From positions 62,001 through 126,000 of the forward strand of contig NZ_JAYKGK010000007.1 of the NCBI RefSeq assembly GCF_036860675.1: a stretch of DNA of 64,000 bases, given 5' to 3'. The stretch comes from Rosettibacter primus. GTDB taxonomy: Bacteria > Bacteroidota > Ignavibacteria > Ignavibacteriales > Melioribacteraceae. Positions 32,997 to 41,883 of the stretch are shown in pieces; position 1 is the first letter of the stretch, and each line of letters opens with the position of its first letter. A program made the position numbers and the translations under genes. The notes below the pieces were generated by a model. The model ran no database searches. It was not told the origin of the DNA and saw only the letters and a program-made list of their open reading frames with translations.

Positions 32997-34295
32997 ATGA
33001 TAGTATCTTGCTCTAAAATTGTTAGTGAGGTAGAAGCCAACTTAGATAGAAAAAATAAAATAATTGATGAAAGTTGGGACTTCAAAAAAGCAAATACAAA
33101 AGAATACACTCACTGCTTTCACGCATATCCGGCAATGATGATTCCTCAAGTAGCACGACGACTTATAGAAAATTTTGGCAAAAATGCTAAAGTTTTATTT
33201 GACCCTTACTGTGGGACGGGAACATCTTTGGTTGAAGCAAATCTTTTTGGTATCAATGCAATTGGTACTGATATTAATCCATTAGCAAGATTAATAGCAA
33301 AAACCAAAACAACTGTAATTAATATTAATGAATTAGACTCAATTATTAATGATTTCACTGATTATATTTTTTCTATTAATTTTGGTGCAGAAAGAGTTAA
33401 GTCCGTTATCATCCCTCAAGTTAAGAATATGGATTATTGGTTTTCAAAAAATGTTCAACTAAAATTAGGAATTATCCTTGGATTTATTGAGAATATAAGT
33501 GATGCAAAAATTCAAAACTTTTTCAAAGTTGCTTTTAGTGAAACAGTTCGAGAAACTTCATTTGTTAAACAAGGAGAATTTAAGTTAGTAAAAGACAAAA
33601 ATCTAAAAGAAAATGATGATAAAGATGTTTTTGGGACAATGATTGCAAAACTTACAAGAAATAAAACAGGTCTTTTGGAGTTTATTAATGCACATAAAAA
33701 CAACTCGTTTACAGAAGTTTACGATTTTAATACAGTTTATAAAATTCCAGAAGACATAATTAAATCTAACAGCATTGATATTATTGTTACATCACCGCCG
33801 TATGGAGATTCAAGGACAACAGTTGCATATGGGCAATATTCTCGTTTTTCAAATGAATGGCTTGGTTTTAACAAAGCAAATCAAATTGATAAAATGTTGA
33901 TGGGCGGTGAGAAAAGAAAAAATGCTCATATTTTTAAGAGTGATATATTAAATGATGTAATTAATGAAATTCAGAAAAAAGATAAAGAGCGTGCAAGAGA
34001 TGTAATTTCTTTTTATGAAGATTATGAAAAATCAATTAATAATATTTCTGCAACAGTAAAACCAAGTGGATTTGTTTGTTATGTTGTAGGCAATAGAACA
34101 GTAAAAGGTGTAAATATTCCTACCGATGAAATTACAGCAGAATTATTTGAATCAAATGGTTTTACTCACATCGAAACAATTGTTAGAAATATTCCCAATA
34201 AAAGAATGCCGTTAAAAAATAGTCCCACAAATATAATAGGCGAAACATCAACGACTATGAGAAATGAATTCATAGTAATATGTCAGAAAAATTAA
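32997..34295 (+). CDS. DNA amino-methyltransferase (probable m4C), R-M partner
   Basis: A 432-residue S-adenosylmethionine-dependent DNA methyltransferase. The AdoMet motif DPYCGTGTSL is at residues 69-78, followed by GINAIGTDINPLA, and the catalytic motif TSPPYGDS is at 265-272. Ser/Thr-Pro-Pro-Tyr is usual for N4-cytosine (and some N6-adenine) methylases. The AdoMet motif precedes the catalytic motif with ~190 residues between them, probably holding the target-recognition domain (alpha-like order). The N-terminal HAYPAMM segment is shared with a group of such enzymes. It ends 1 base before an MvaI/BcnI-type endonuclease gene, so protection of a CCNGG-like site is suspected. Confidence 0.88.
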   Translation: MIVSCSKIVSEVEANLDRKNKIIDESWDFKKANTKEYTHCFHAYPAMMIPQVARRLIENFGKNAKVLFDPYCGTGTSLVEANLFGINAIGTDINPLARLIAKTKTTVININELDSIINDFTDYIFSINFGAERVKSVIIPQVKNMDYWFSKNVQLKLGIILGFIENISDAKIQNFFKVAFSETVRETSFVKQGEFKLVKDKNLKENDDKDVFGTMIAKLTRNKTGLLEFINAHKNNSFTEVYDFNTVYKIPEDIIKSNSIDIIVTSPPYGDSRTTVAYGQYSRFSNEWLGFNKANQIDKMLMGGEKRKNAHIFKSDILNDVINEIQKKDKERARDVISFYEDYEKSINNISATVKPSGFVCYVVGNRTVKGVNIPTDEITAELFESNGFTHIETIVRNIPNKRMPLKNSPTNIIGETSTTMRNEFIVICQKN

Positions 34296-34296
34296 T

Positions 34297-34998
34297 ATGC
34301 AGTTGAAAGAGTTAATCACACGTTTAGAAAATTTGAAACAAAAAGGATTTATAAAAGCTTTGAGAAAAGGTCCCACAGGGATAGGACATCTTCTCGAAAA
34401 TGAGCTTGGACTTTCAGAAACAAACATAGCAGTTCCCGATATTGGAGGGAGACTTGAATTAAAAGCTACAAGAAGAACGGCAAATTCTTTAATTACTTTA
34501 TTTACATTTAACAGAGGTGTATGGAAAATAAAACAGAAAGATTTAATTATTAAGTATGGATATAAAGATGAACAAAATAGACAAGCACTTTACAATATTG
34601 TAAATGTCAAAACACCAAATACTCAAGGATTTTATTTAATTCCAGACAAAGAAAAACATTTAATTATATTGAAAAATATAAATGAAAAAGAAAACATTGC
34701 AGAATGGAGTACTTATGTAATTGCAGGTAAATTCATGACAAAACTTGATAGATTGTTATTGATATTTGCTGATAGTAAATTTGAAAATGATTCAGAATAC
34801 TTCCATTTTAATGAAGCATATTTACTTGAAAATCCGACACCAGAAAAATTTTTAGATGCATTTGAATGAAACGAGTTAATGGTTGATATACGAATGCATA
34901 TCAAACAGTCTGGTGGAATTAGAAACCATGGGACAGGTTTTAGAATTTCAGAAAAAAATCTTGTTAGTTTATATTCGAAGATAAAAAAGTTGATGTAA
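34297..34998 (+). pseudogene. MvaI/BcnI-family restriction endonuclease split by in-frame TGA
   Basis: The first 190 codons encode the catalytic core of an MvaI/BcnI-type type II endonuclease: RKGPTGIGHLLENELGL, then PD-x5-E-x-K (Pro47, Asp48, Glu54, Lys56 in VPDIGGRLELK) and a SLITLFTFNRG strand. Codon 191 is TGA (34867-34869). Reading on in the same frame gives 42 further codons to TAA at 34996-34998, including MVDIRMH and RNHGTGFRIS, which match the conserved family C-terminus (in MvaI this part holds DNA-base-contacting Asp, Arg and His residues). Thus one nonsense change, not a frameshift, removes the recognition end. The product of 34297-34869 is probably inactive. A sequencing error or recoding cannot be excluded. 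Confidence 0.82.
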
Positions 34999-35254
34999 TA
35001 TTTTAATAAAGCGAAAACCTTATCGAACTATTAATATAAATTTTTACCACAAATTTAGTCCCTTCTTTTTTTGTTAAAGTGGTTCCGAGAAAAATTTTCG
35101 AAAAATTTTGCTTGACAAGAAAATAATCTTATGTTATTTTGAAACGTTTTTATTAATACAATATCGGTTTATATTATACTGAATTTTTTCATTTGATTTA
35201 TTTAAAACTACAATTTAGTTTGTAAACAATAATTTTATATGTGAGGGAGGTACC
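34999..35254. other. Intergenic region upstream of the TonB receptor gene
   Basis: From the end of the broken endonuclease gene to the receptor ATG. It contains the promoter described separately, then an AT-rich leader (35150-35240) with no hairpin or ORF that I could support. No terminator for the restriction-modification genes was found. Confidence 0.55.
35090..35140 (+). promoter_or_regulatory. Promoter of the TonB receptor gene with phased A/T tracts
   Basis: TTGACA at 35112-35117 and TATTTT at 35135-35140 have exact 17-base spacing. Directly upstream, two copies of AAAAATTTT (35090-35098 and 35101-35109) are 11 bases apart, one helical turn, which suggests bent DNA or an UP-type element. 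The predicted transcript has a ~108-base 5' leader and a GGGAGG ribosome-binding site just before the ATG at 35255. Confidence 0.6.
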
Positions 35255-38248
35255 ATGCAAAAAAAGATTTACATTTTTCTTCTCGTTATAATTATATCTT
35301 TCCCATTACAAACAATTTTTGCACAGGGGAGCGGAAGTGTTAGTGGGAGGATAGTTGATAAAGGAACTGGAGAACCATTAATTGGTGCTAATGTAATGAT
35401 TGTTAATACCAGTCTTGGTGCAGCAACAGATTATGATGGCAAATTTACAATACATCATATACCAGTTGGAAAGAGAACTTTACAAATTTCATATATTGGT
35501 TATCAAACTGAAAAATTAGATATTGAAGTAACCACAAAACATCTCTCTTTGGGGGATGTACCACTTACTCCTACAACTTTTGAATTTGAGGTAGAAGTTA
35601 CAGCACAGGCAAAGGGTCAACGAGAAGCAATTAATCAACAATTAACATCAAATACTATAAAAAATGTTGTTTCGGCGGAAAGAATTCGCGAACTACCCGA
35701 TGAAAGTGCTGCTGCAGCTTTGAGCAGATTGCCTGGTATGTCTCTTATGGATGGAGATAAAATTGTTGTTAGAGGAATTCAAGCAAAACAAAATGTAATA
35801 TTAATGAATGGAATTCAACTTCCTTCTACAAGTATGAATGACCGTTCTGTAAACCTTGGATTCATTTCTTCGAATATGTTATCTGGAATTGAAGTAATTA
35901 AAGTTCTTACACCTGATATGGATGCAAATGCTATTGGGGGTGTAGTAAACTTAAGAATTATGGAAGCCCCGGAAAATTTCCGTTTTGATGTTTTGTCTCA
36001 AGGAACTTATAACAGACAGGATAGAACTTACGATAATTATAAATTCTGGGTAAGTGCAAGTAATAGATTTTTGAATAATAAACTAGGTGTTTTTGTGCAG
36101 GGAAATGCGGACCGCACAAATGCAGGTAACGATTTCACAAATGCCGGATATCAAAAAGGGGTTGATAATTTAGGATATGGTTTTGCTGAATATAGAATGA
36201 TTGATTTCGCTTTTCAAGATGAAGAAAATATAATAAGTAATATTGGCGGAAGCGTTATTCTTGATTATCAACTGCCAAATGGTAAAGTTGTTTTACAAAA
36301 TACATTGGCTCATACTTTAAATGATATGGCCAGATATCGTACAGAATTCGATTTTGCTGAAAACAGTTTGTTCTTTACATTAAATAGAGATAAACACAAT
36401 AAAGAACTCCTTATTAACGCCCTTCAGACAGAGTATAATTTGGGAAATATTAAAGCCGAATTGAGTCTATCACATTCCTATTCAGATAAAAATACTGATG
36501 TTAGATATGGTGACCCTGGGACGGAATTTGGTTTCCGCGAAAAATCTGGTCAACCTTTTGTGGATTATGTCGATGGAAATATGGTTTATGTTAATTACGT
36601 CAAAGCTAGAGATTATATGACTCCTGATGATGTTTATAAAATTAAACTTGACCCAGATGCCTGGAAGCGTAGTCCTATTTATGGATGGGCAGTCTTGCGT
36701 ACAGAAGCTTTCAAACAAAATTTGTATACAGCGAAACTCGATTTTACTATTCCGATGAGTCTTGGCAAAATCCTTTCTGGAAAAATTAAACTTGGTGGTA
36801 AATATGATTATTCAAAAAGAAATAATAATACTGAAGTAAGCTATCACAGGGTTGGAGATCCCGACTTTTATAATAATGTGAGCAACTTTTTCTCTGATAA
36901 AGTCCTTAGTAATTCATCTCCCCTTATGTTTGATTATGTAAGGAATAACAATTATGATAGAGGCAATTATTTTCTTGATGGCACTTACAAATTCGATTAT
37001 GTTATTGATAAGAGTATAATGGATTCTTTCCTGCCCAAATCTGCAAGCGGATGGTTAAAATCAAGACACAGAGCACAATCCGAACGAGACGATTTTGATG
37101 GAAAAGAAACATTTAAAGCTGCTTATCTTATGGGCGAATTTAATATTGGTAATAGATTTAACTTAATTCTTGGTGCAAGATATGAACATTTTAATATGAA
37201 CTATAAAGCCAACTTTTTCTATGTAACTCACGTAGTTGATGGTGATGGTGTTCTCTTTGATACATTGAATACCTCTAATCGTAATGATGAAAACTTCTTC
37301 CCGAATTTGCAACTTAGATACAAAATTACTGATTGGGCAGATTTAAGAGCAGCTTACACAAAGTCAATTTCACGGCCAGATTATTTAGCTATATTGCCCA
37401 ATATTTATTTTGAGCCAGGCGGTGGTGCTTCGGCTGGTAACCCAAATCTTAAACCTACTGTAACTACAAATTATGATTTGGCATTATATCTCTATAGTAA
37501 CAAAATTGGACTCTTTACAGTAACTGGATTTTATAAAAAGCTGAAGGATGTATTTTTCAATACACAATTTTATTATCAAAATATAAAAGCATGGAACGTT
37601 TGGTTCCCGGATTCCGCACTCTGGAAAAATTTGAATGTTCAAGCACCTAACAGGTCTCAACTTGTTTCTTCTTATGTGAATAATCCAAACCCTGGCTATC
37701 TAAGAGGATTTGAAATTGAATGGCAAACAAACTTCTGGTATCTGCCAAAGCCATTTAACTCTCTGGTTTTAAATATTAATTATACAAGAACATGGTCTAA
37801 GATGGATTATCTGATTATAGAAAATATTGATTCTGTTGCTGGCAGCGGTATAAAACAGCGTCATTTTTATCTAACAAAATCAAGAATTTATTCAGGCAGA
37901 TTACTCCATCAGGCAGACCATATTCTTAATATTGCTATCGGTGTTGATTACAAAGGTTTTTCAGGAAGAATATCTTATAATTTGAAAGATGCTGTAACAT
38001 CTTATGTTGGTGTTAGACCCGAAGAAGATCAGCTGACAACTGCTATTCATAAATGGGATTTAACTTTGCAACAAAAACTTCCTATAGATGGATTAAGTAT
38101 TGCATTTAATGGTATTAATTTATTCCGTAAACCAATAAAAACTTACAGAGATTTTCGCAGACCAAATACAACTGAAATTATATCGAATTTAGCTTCAACT
38201 ACTTACAGTCCAACTTTTTATGAAATTTCTCTAAGATATAGTTTGTAA
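35255..38248 (+). CDS. TonB-dependent receptor with carboxypeptidase-regulatory N-domain
   Basis: A 997-residue outer-membrane receptor. A signal peptide (~1-23) leads into a CarboxypepD_reg-like domain (~28-105: VSGRIVDKGTGEPLIGANVMI and YDGKFTIHHIPVG), then a plug (~120-225 with RELPDESAAAALSRLPGM and RGIQAKQNVILMNGI) and a ~750-residue beta barrel ending in YEISLRYSL, an aromatic-rich C-terminal strand. Such receptors import oligosaccharides or chelates using TonB energy. No SusD-like lipoprotein gene follows; instead the next genes encode secreted polysaccharide-acting proteins, suggesting a plant-polymer substrate. It has its own promoter and a strong ribosome-binding site. Confidence 0.92.
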   Translation: MQKKIYIFLLVIIISFPLQTIFAQGSGSVSGRIVDKGTGEPLIGANVMIVNTSLGAATDYDGKFTIHHIPVGKRTLQISYIGYQTEKLDIEVTTKHLSLGDVPLTPTTFEFEVEVTAQAKGQREAINQQLTSNTIKNVVSAERIRELPDESAAAALSRLPGMSLMDGDKIVVRGIQAKQNVILMNGIQLPSTSMNDRSVNLGFISSNMLSGIEVIKVLTPDMDANAIGGVVNLRIMEAPENFRFDVLSQGTYNRQDRTYDNYKFWVSASNRFLNNKLGVFVQGNADRTNAGNDFTNAGYQKGVDNLGYGFAEYRMIDFAFQDEENIISNIGGSVILDYQLPNGKVVLQNTLAHTLNDMARYRTEFDFAENSLFFTLNRDKHNKELLINALQTEYNLGNIKAELSLSHSYSDKNTDVRYGDPGTEFGFREKSGQPFVDYVDGNMVYVNYVKARDYMTPDDVYKIKLDPDAWKRSPIYGWAVLRTEAFKQNLYTAKLDFTIPMSLGKILSGKIKLGGKYDYSKRNNNTEVSYHRVGDPDFYNNVSNFFSDKVLSNSSPLMFDYVRNNNYDRGNYFLDGTYKFDYVIDKSIMDSFLPKSASGWLKSRHRAQSERDDFDGKETFKAAYLMGEFNIGNRFNLILGARYEHFNMNYKANFFYVTHVVDGDGVLFDTLNTSNRNDENFFPNLQLRYKITDWADLRAAYTKSISRPDYLAILPNIYFEPGGGASAGNPNLKPTVTTNYDLALYLYSNKIGLFTVTGFYKKLKDVFFNTQFYYQNIKAWNVWFPDSALWKNLNVQAPNRSQLVSSYVNNPNPGYLRGFEIEWQTNFWYLPKPFNSLVLNINYTRTWSKMDYLIIENIDSVAGSGIKQRHFYLTKSRIYSGRLLHQADHILNIAIGVDYKGFSGRISYNLKDAVTSYVGVRPEEDQLTTAIHKWDLTLQQKLPIDGLSIAFNGINLFRKPIKTYRDFRRPNTTEIISNLASTTYSPTFYEISLRYSL

Positions 38249-38357
38249 ATAATTTATTATTAAATAATAAGCGGAGGAGGAATGCTATAAAATATTTGAT
38301 CTAATTCTTACACTGTAACAACAAATTAACTTAATAACAAAATAATAGGAGGTAACC

Positions 38358-40097
38358 ATGAAGAACTTTGTAAAATTTATACTTGTCTTAATTCTCTTTA
38401 TTACAGGAACTTCGATAGCACAAAACCTAAGTGATTATATTGAAGAATTTAGAGGAGATACTGCGGTTGTAAAACCGGGGGATAATACACTATATGGTGC
38501 AATTGTATATGATAGTGCTCCCCCAGCAGGAAGAGTTTATCTTTTGAAAAAGAACGAAGTTTATAGTTTGGCAAGCAATCCTACAACAAGCGACCAGATA
38601 CACACGAGAATTATCGGCGAGGACAATAGACCACTTGTAACTAATAAAGATGCTGAGTCTCATCCACCTGTAATTTGCGGTTCTGGAACAAATACAGGTG
38701 GTATCAATTTTGGCGGTGATGTTACTGTAAAAAATGTGAATATGATTCCTGCTTCAGCTACAAATAATCTTGGATGGACATTCTTCTGGGGTTCTAAAGA
38801 GGGTTGCACTGTTACTTTGGAAAATTGTTTGTTTGAAAGAACCAGATGGGTCTTTGTTGCTTCAAATCAAGTAGAAGGTACTAAATTGTATATCAATGGC
38901 TGCTACTTTGTTAATATGAGCGGACAGCCCTGCAGACGTAATGGCGGTGTTTATGATAATGTTGAACACAACACTGATGTAATCTGGGTAGAAAATAGTA
39001 CTCATGTTATGGGTCAAGGAATGTTGTATAAATTTAGAAACTATCCTGTAAAAGAAGTCTTTGTTAATCATAATACATTTGTTAATTGTGCAGGAATTGT
39101 TTTCGAAAATCAGGGTTATGTAAGCAATATGATTATTGCTAACAATATCTTTGTTAATAGCAACATGCAACCATATTGTCCATCATTAGACCTTAGCGAA
39201 ACCGACCTAGATTTGCAACCAACAGGATTAATTAATGTTAGAGATTTGCCAGCAGATTATGAACAGGTTGATAGAAAAGTATTGGTTACAAATAATAATG
39301 CTTACTGGGATAGCTATTTTGCTGATATGCATCAGGTTCTTGCACAGAGAAAGACAAATAACACCGACCAATGGTTTTCTCAAATGATTAGAATGAATGC
39401 ACGCACTCAGGCTATGTTCGATGATAATCAAAAATATCCTTACTTAGTAGAAGGTAACTGGTATTCGGTTGACCCACAATTTAACAACCCAAACGATTTG
39501 TTCAGTGCAGCTATAAAATCAGAAATAAGAGAATTCTGCTTGAACACAGTTGATACAACTAATAGTACTGCAGTATTGAATTTATGGAGAAAAGTTTATA
39601 GTGAAGCTGAATATCCTCATGTTTCTGACTGGCCAATTCCGATTGATTTATCATATACAAATGCAACATTGTTAACAGCTGGTTTGGGTGGTTTCCCACT
39701 TGGAGACTTAAATTGGTTCCCAGAGAAGAAAGCTCAGTGGCTTGCACAAAGAGATGCTGAAATTGCAACATTGAAAAATGCCTTGAACAAAGGTCAATTA
39801 CCAACTAATGTTGAAACAGCTGAAATTATACCAACTGATTTCAATGTTTATCAGAATTATCCAAATCCATTTAACCCTACAACAACAATTTCTTATGATT
39901 TGCCAAAATCTGGTAATGTAATTATTAAAGTATATAATCTCCTTGGTAAGGAAGTAGCTACTTTGTATAATGGATTCCAGCAGGCAGGAAATCATAAAGT
40001 TAAATTTGATGCAAGCAGCCTCTCAAGTGGTGTTTATGTCTATTCTGTACAATTCGGAAATAATACTATTTCGAAAAAGATGATTCTCATGAAGTAA
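38358..40097 (+). CDS. Secreted beta-helix protein with type IX sorting domain
   Basis: A signal peptide (MKNFVKFILVLILFITGTSIAQ) is followed by ~470 residues with repeating short beta strands (for example TVTLENCLF, KLYINGCYFVN, EVFVNHNTFVN, NMIIANNIFVNSN) characteristic of a right-handed parallel beta-helix, as in pectate lyases and related polysaccharide-binding proteins. Residues ~495-579 are a C-terminal type IX secretion sorting domain: YQNYPNPFNPTTTISYDLP, VYNLLGKEVATLY, SGVYVYSVQF and a final lysine-rich end. No catalytic residue set could be assigned, so enzymatic activity is uncertain. The gene follows the TonB receptor by 109 bases, has an AGGAGGTAA ribosome-binding site and ends in a clear terminator. 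Confidence 0.82.
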   Translation: MKNFVKFILVLILFITGTSIAQNLSDYIEEFRGDTAVVKPGDNTLYGAIVYDSAPPAGRVYLLKKNEVYSLASNPTTSDQIHTRIIGEDNRPLVTNKDAESHPPVICGSGTNTGGINFGGDVTVKNVNMIPASATNNLGWTFFWGSKEGCTVTLENCLFERTRWVFVASNQVEGTKLYINGCYFVNMSGQPCRRNGGVYDNVEHNTDVIWVENSTHVMGQGMLYKFRNYPVKEVFVNHNTFVNCAGIVFENQGYVSNMIIANNIFVNSNMQPYCPSLDLSETDLDLQPTGLINVRDLPADYEQVDRKVLVTNNNAYWDSYFADMHQVLAQRKTNNTDQWFSQMIRMNARTQAMFDDNQKYPYLVEGNWYSVDPQFNNPNDLFSAAIKSEIREFCLNTVDTTNSTAVLNLWRKVYSEAEYPHVSDWPIPIDLSYTNATLLTAGLGGFPLGDLNWFPEKKAQWLAQRDAEIATLKNALNKGQLPTNVETAEIIPTDFNVYQNYPNPFNPTTTISYDLPKSGNVIIKVYNLLGKEVATLYNGFQQAGNHKVKFDASSLSSGVYVYSVQFGNNTISKKMILMK

Positions 40098-40124
40098 TCT
40101 AATTATTCTTTATCTATACTTTTT

Positions 40125-40164
40125 AAGTGGAAGTGTTCGAATAGAATGCTTCCACTAATTTTTT
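40125..40164 (+). terminator. Terminator after the beta-helix gene
   Basis: An 8-bp stem AGTGGAAG (40126-40133) / CTTCCACT (40149-40156) with a 15-base loop, followed by AATTTTTT. It closes the TonB receptor and beta-helix unit and separates it from the esterase gene 160 bases downstream. Confidence 0.8.
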
Positions 40165-40315
40165 ATGAAAAATTTCTGCTTACATGAATTTCAATGTGTT
40201 TTGGTTGACTTCAAATTATACATTCTATTATATGATTTATATGCTAACCACATAAGCTGCAAAGTTATTAATGCTATAATTCATTATTTTTAATAATTAT
40301 GTAAAAGATATAAAA

Positions 40316-41845
40316 ATGAAGAGAATAATTTTCTTGATGTTTTTTTTGACAATAATATTTTTTTGTAATAATTATTCACAGGAATTGCCTTTATCTTATG
40401 AAGTGGAAAACACAGGGAAAAATTGTTCGCTTCCTCCATTGCCTTCTTTTAATGAACTTCCTGTAATTAAAACTTTGCCTGACCCCTTTATGTGGTCTGA
40501 TAGCTCAAAAGGCAGGATTAAGAGTTTTGAAGATTGGCGCTGCAGAAGAGCAGAAATTGGGGCTCAAATTCAATATTATGAAACTGGCTTAAAACCAGCT
40601 CCGCCTGATACTTTATTGGCTGAATTTTCTGCTGACAGTACTTTAATTGTTACAATAATTCAAAATGGCGATACACTTGTTTTAACATCTAAAATTACAT
40701 TTCCAAAAGGAGAAGGTCCTTTCCCAGCTGTGATTGGTATTGGATTTGGCACAGGAAGTTTACCCTCAGATATTTTCACAACCCGAGGAATTGCTACAAT
40801 TCAATATAGATTCTGGGAATTAGCTCCATGGGGCTTTGATGTTAAGAGAGGAACAGGGGGATTTTACAAACTTTTTCCAGATTCAAAAGTTGGATTCTTT
40901 ACAGCCTGGGCATGGGGTGTTAGTAGAATTATTGATGGGTTAGAAAAAACACTTGCTTCAAAAATTAATTTAAAACGACTGGCAATTACAGGCTGTTCAT
41001 TTGCAGGCAAAATTGCTCTATTTTCTTCTGCATTCGATGAACGTATAGCATTGACAATTGCTCAGGAACCTGGCGGAGGTGGCGATGCAGCATGGCGTGT
41101 AACAGAAACTTTGAGTGGAAGCAGAGAAACTCTTCGTAATGCTCAAGGAGCACCATGGTATCACCAAGACCTGCGTTTATTCAACAATGCAGTAAATAAA
41201 TTACCATTCGACCATCACGAGTTAATGGCTATGATTGCTCCAAGAGCCTTATTTGTTCTCGGAAATCCTGATTATGAGTGGCTGGCAGAAGAATCTGGTC
41301 ATGTAGCTTGTAAAGCTGCTCATGAAGTCTGGAAAGCACTTGGGGTTCCTGATAGATTTGGTTTTTCCAAGATTGGAGGTCATAATCATTGCCAATTGCC
41401 GGAAATTCAAAGACCTGAAGTTGTTGCTTTTGTAGAAAAGTTTTTACTTGATAAAAAAGATGTTAATACAAACATTGAACGCAGTCCTTATAATCCAGAT
41501 TTGTCTAAATGGATTACATGGACTACACCGCAACTTTCTTTTACTTCTCCAACTTCTGTAGATGAAATGAATAATGTTATAGATAAATTTGAACTTGTTC
41601 AAAACTATCCCAATCCATTCAATCCAAGTACAAAAATCTCATTTAGAATTCTTAAGAGTTCAAAAGTAACATTGAAAGTTTACGATATTCTTGGACGAAT
41701 TATTGATACTTTAATCAATGAAGAAAAAAATCCAGGAGAATATTCAATTGATTATACTCCCCCTACAATATCATCGGGAACTTTATTCTACCAGTTATAT
41801 ACTGACTACGGTGTTGTAAGTAAGAAAATGATTTATATGAAGTAA
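40316..41845 (+). CDS. CE15-type glucuronoyl methylesterase with type IX sorting domain
   Basis: A secreted alpha/beta hydrolase that probably cleaves ester bonds between 4-O-methyl-glucuronic acid of xylan and lignin alcohols. The signal peptide ends near residue 21. The nucleophile elbow GCSFAGK holds Ser228, the acid is Glu251 in AQEPGGGG, and the histidine is in GGHNHCQLP (~356), which is the CE15 arrangement. PWGFDVKRGTGGFYKL and HHELMAMIAPRALFVLGNPD are other CE15 blocks. Residues ~425-509 are a type IX sorting domain (VQNYPNPFNPSTKISF and VYDILGRIIDTL). The 509 residues fit CE15 plus the sorting domain. The neighbouring GH9 and beta-helix genes support lignocellulose use. Confidence 0.85.
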   Translation: MKRIIFLMFFLTIIFFCNNYSQELPLSYEVENTGKNCSLPPLPSFNELPVIKTLPDPFMWSDSSKGRIKSFEDWRCRRAEIGAQIQYYETGLKPAPPDTLLAEFSADSTLIVTIIQNGDTLVLTSKITFPKGEGPFPAVIGIGFGTGSLPSDIFTTRGIATIQYRFWELAPWGFDVKRGTGGFYKLFPDSKVGFFTAWAWGVSRIIDGLEKTLASKINLKRLAITGCSFAGKIALFSSAFDERIALTIAQEPGGGGDAAWRVTETLSGSRETLRNAQGAPWYHQDLRLFNNAVNKLPFDHHELMAMIAPRALFVLGNPDYEWLAEESGHVACKAAHEVWKALGVPDRFGFSKIGGHNHCQLPEIQRPEVVAFVEKFLLDKKDVNTNIERSPYNPDLSKWITWTTPQLSFTSPTSVDEMNNVIDKFELVQNYPNPFNPSTKISFRILKSSKVTLKVYDILGRIIDTLINEEKNPGEYSIDYTPPTISSGTLFYQLYTDYGVVSKKMIYMK

Positions 41846-41883
41846 TACCATTATTTTGTAGAATTAAATTAGTGAGTCTCCTA

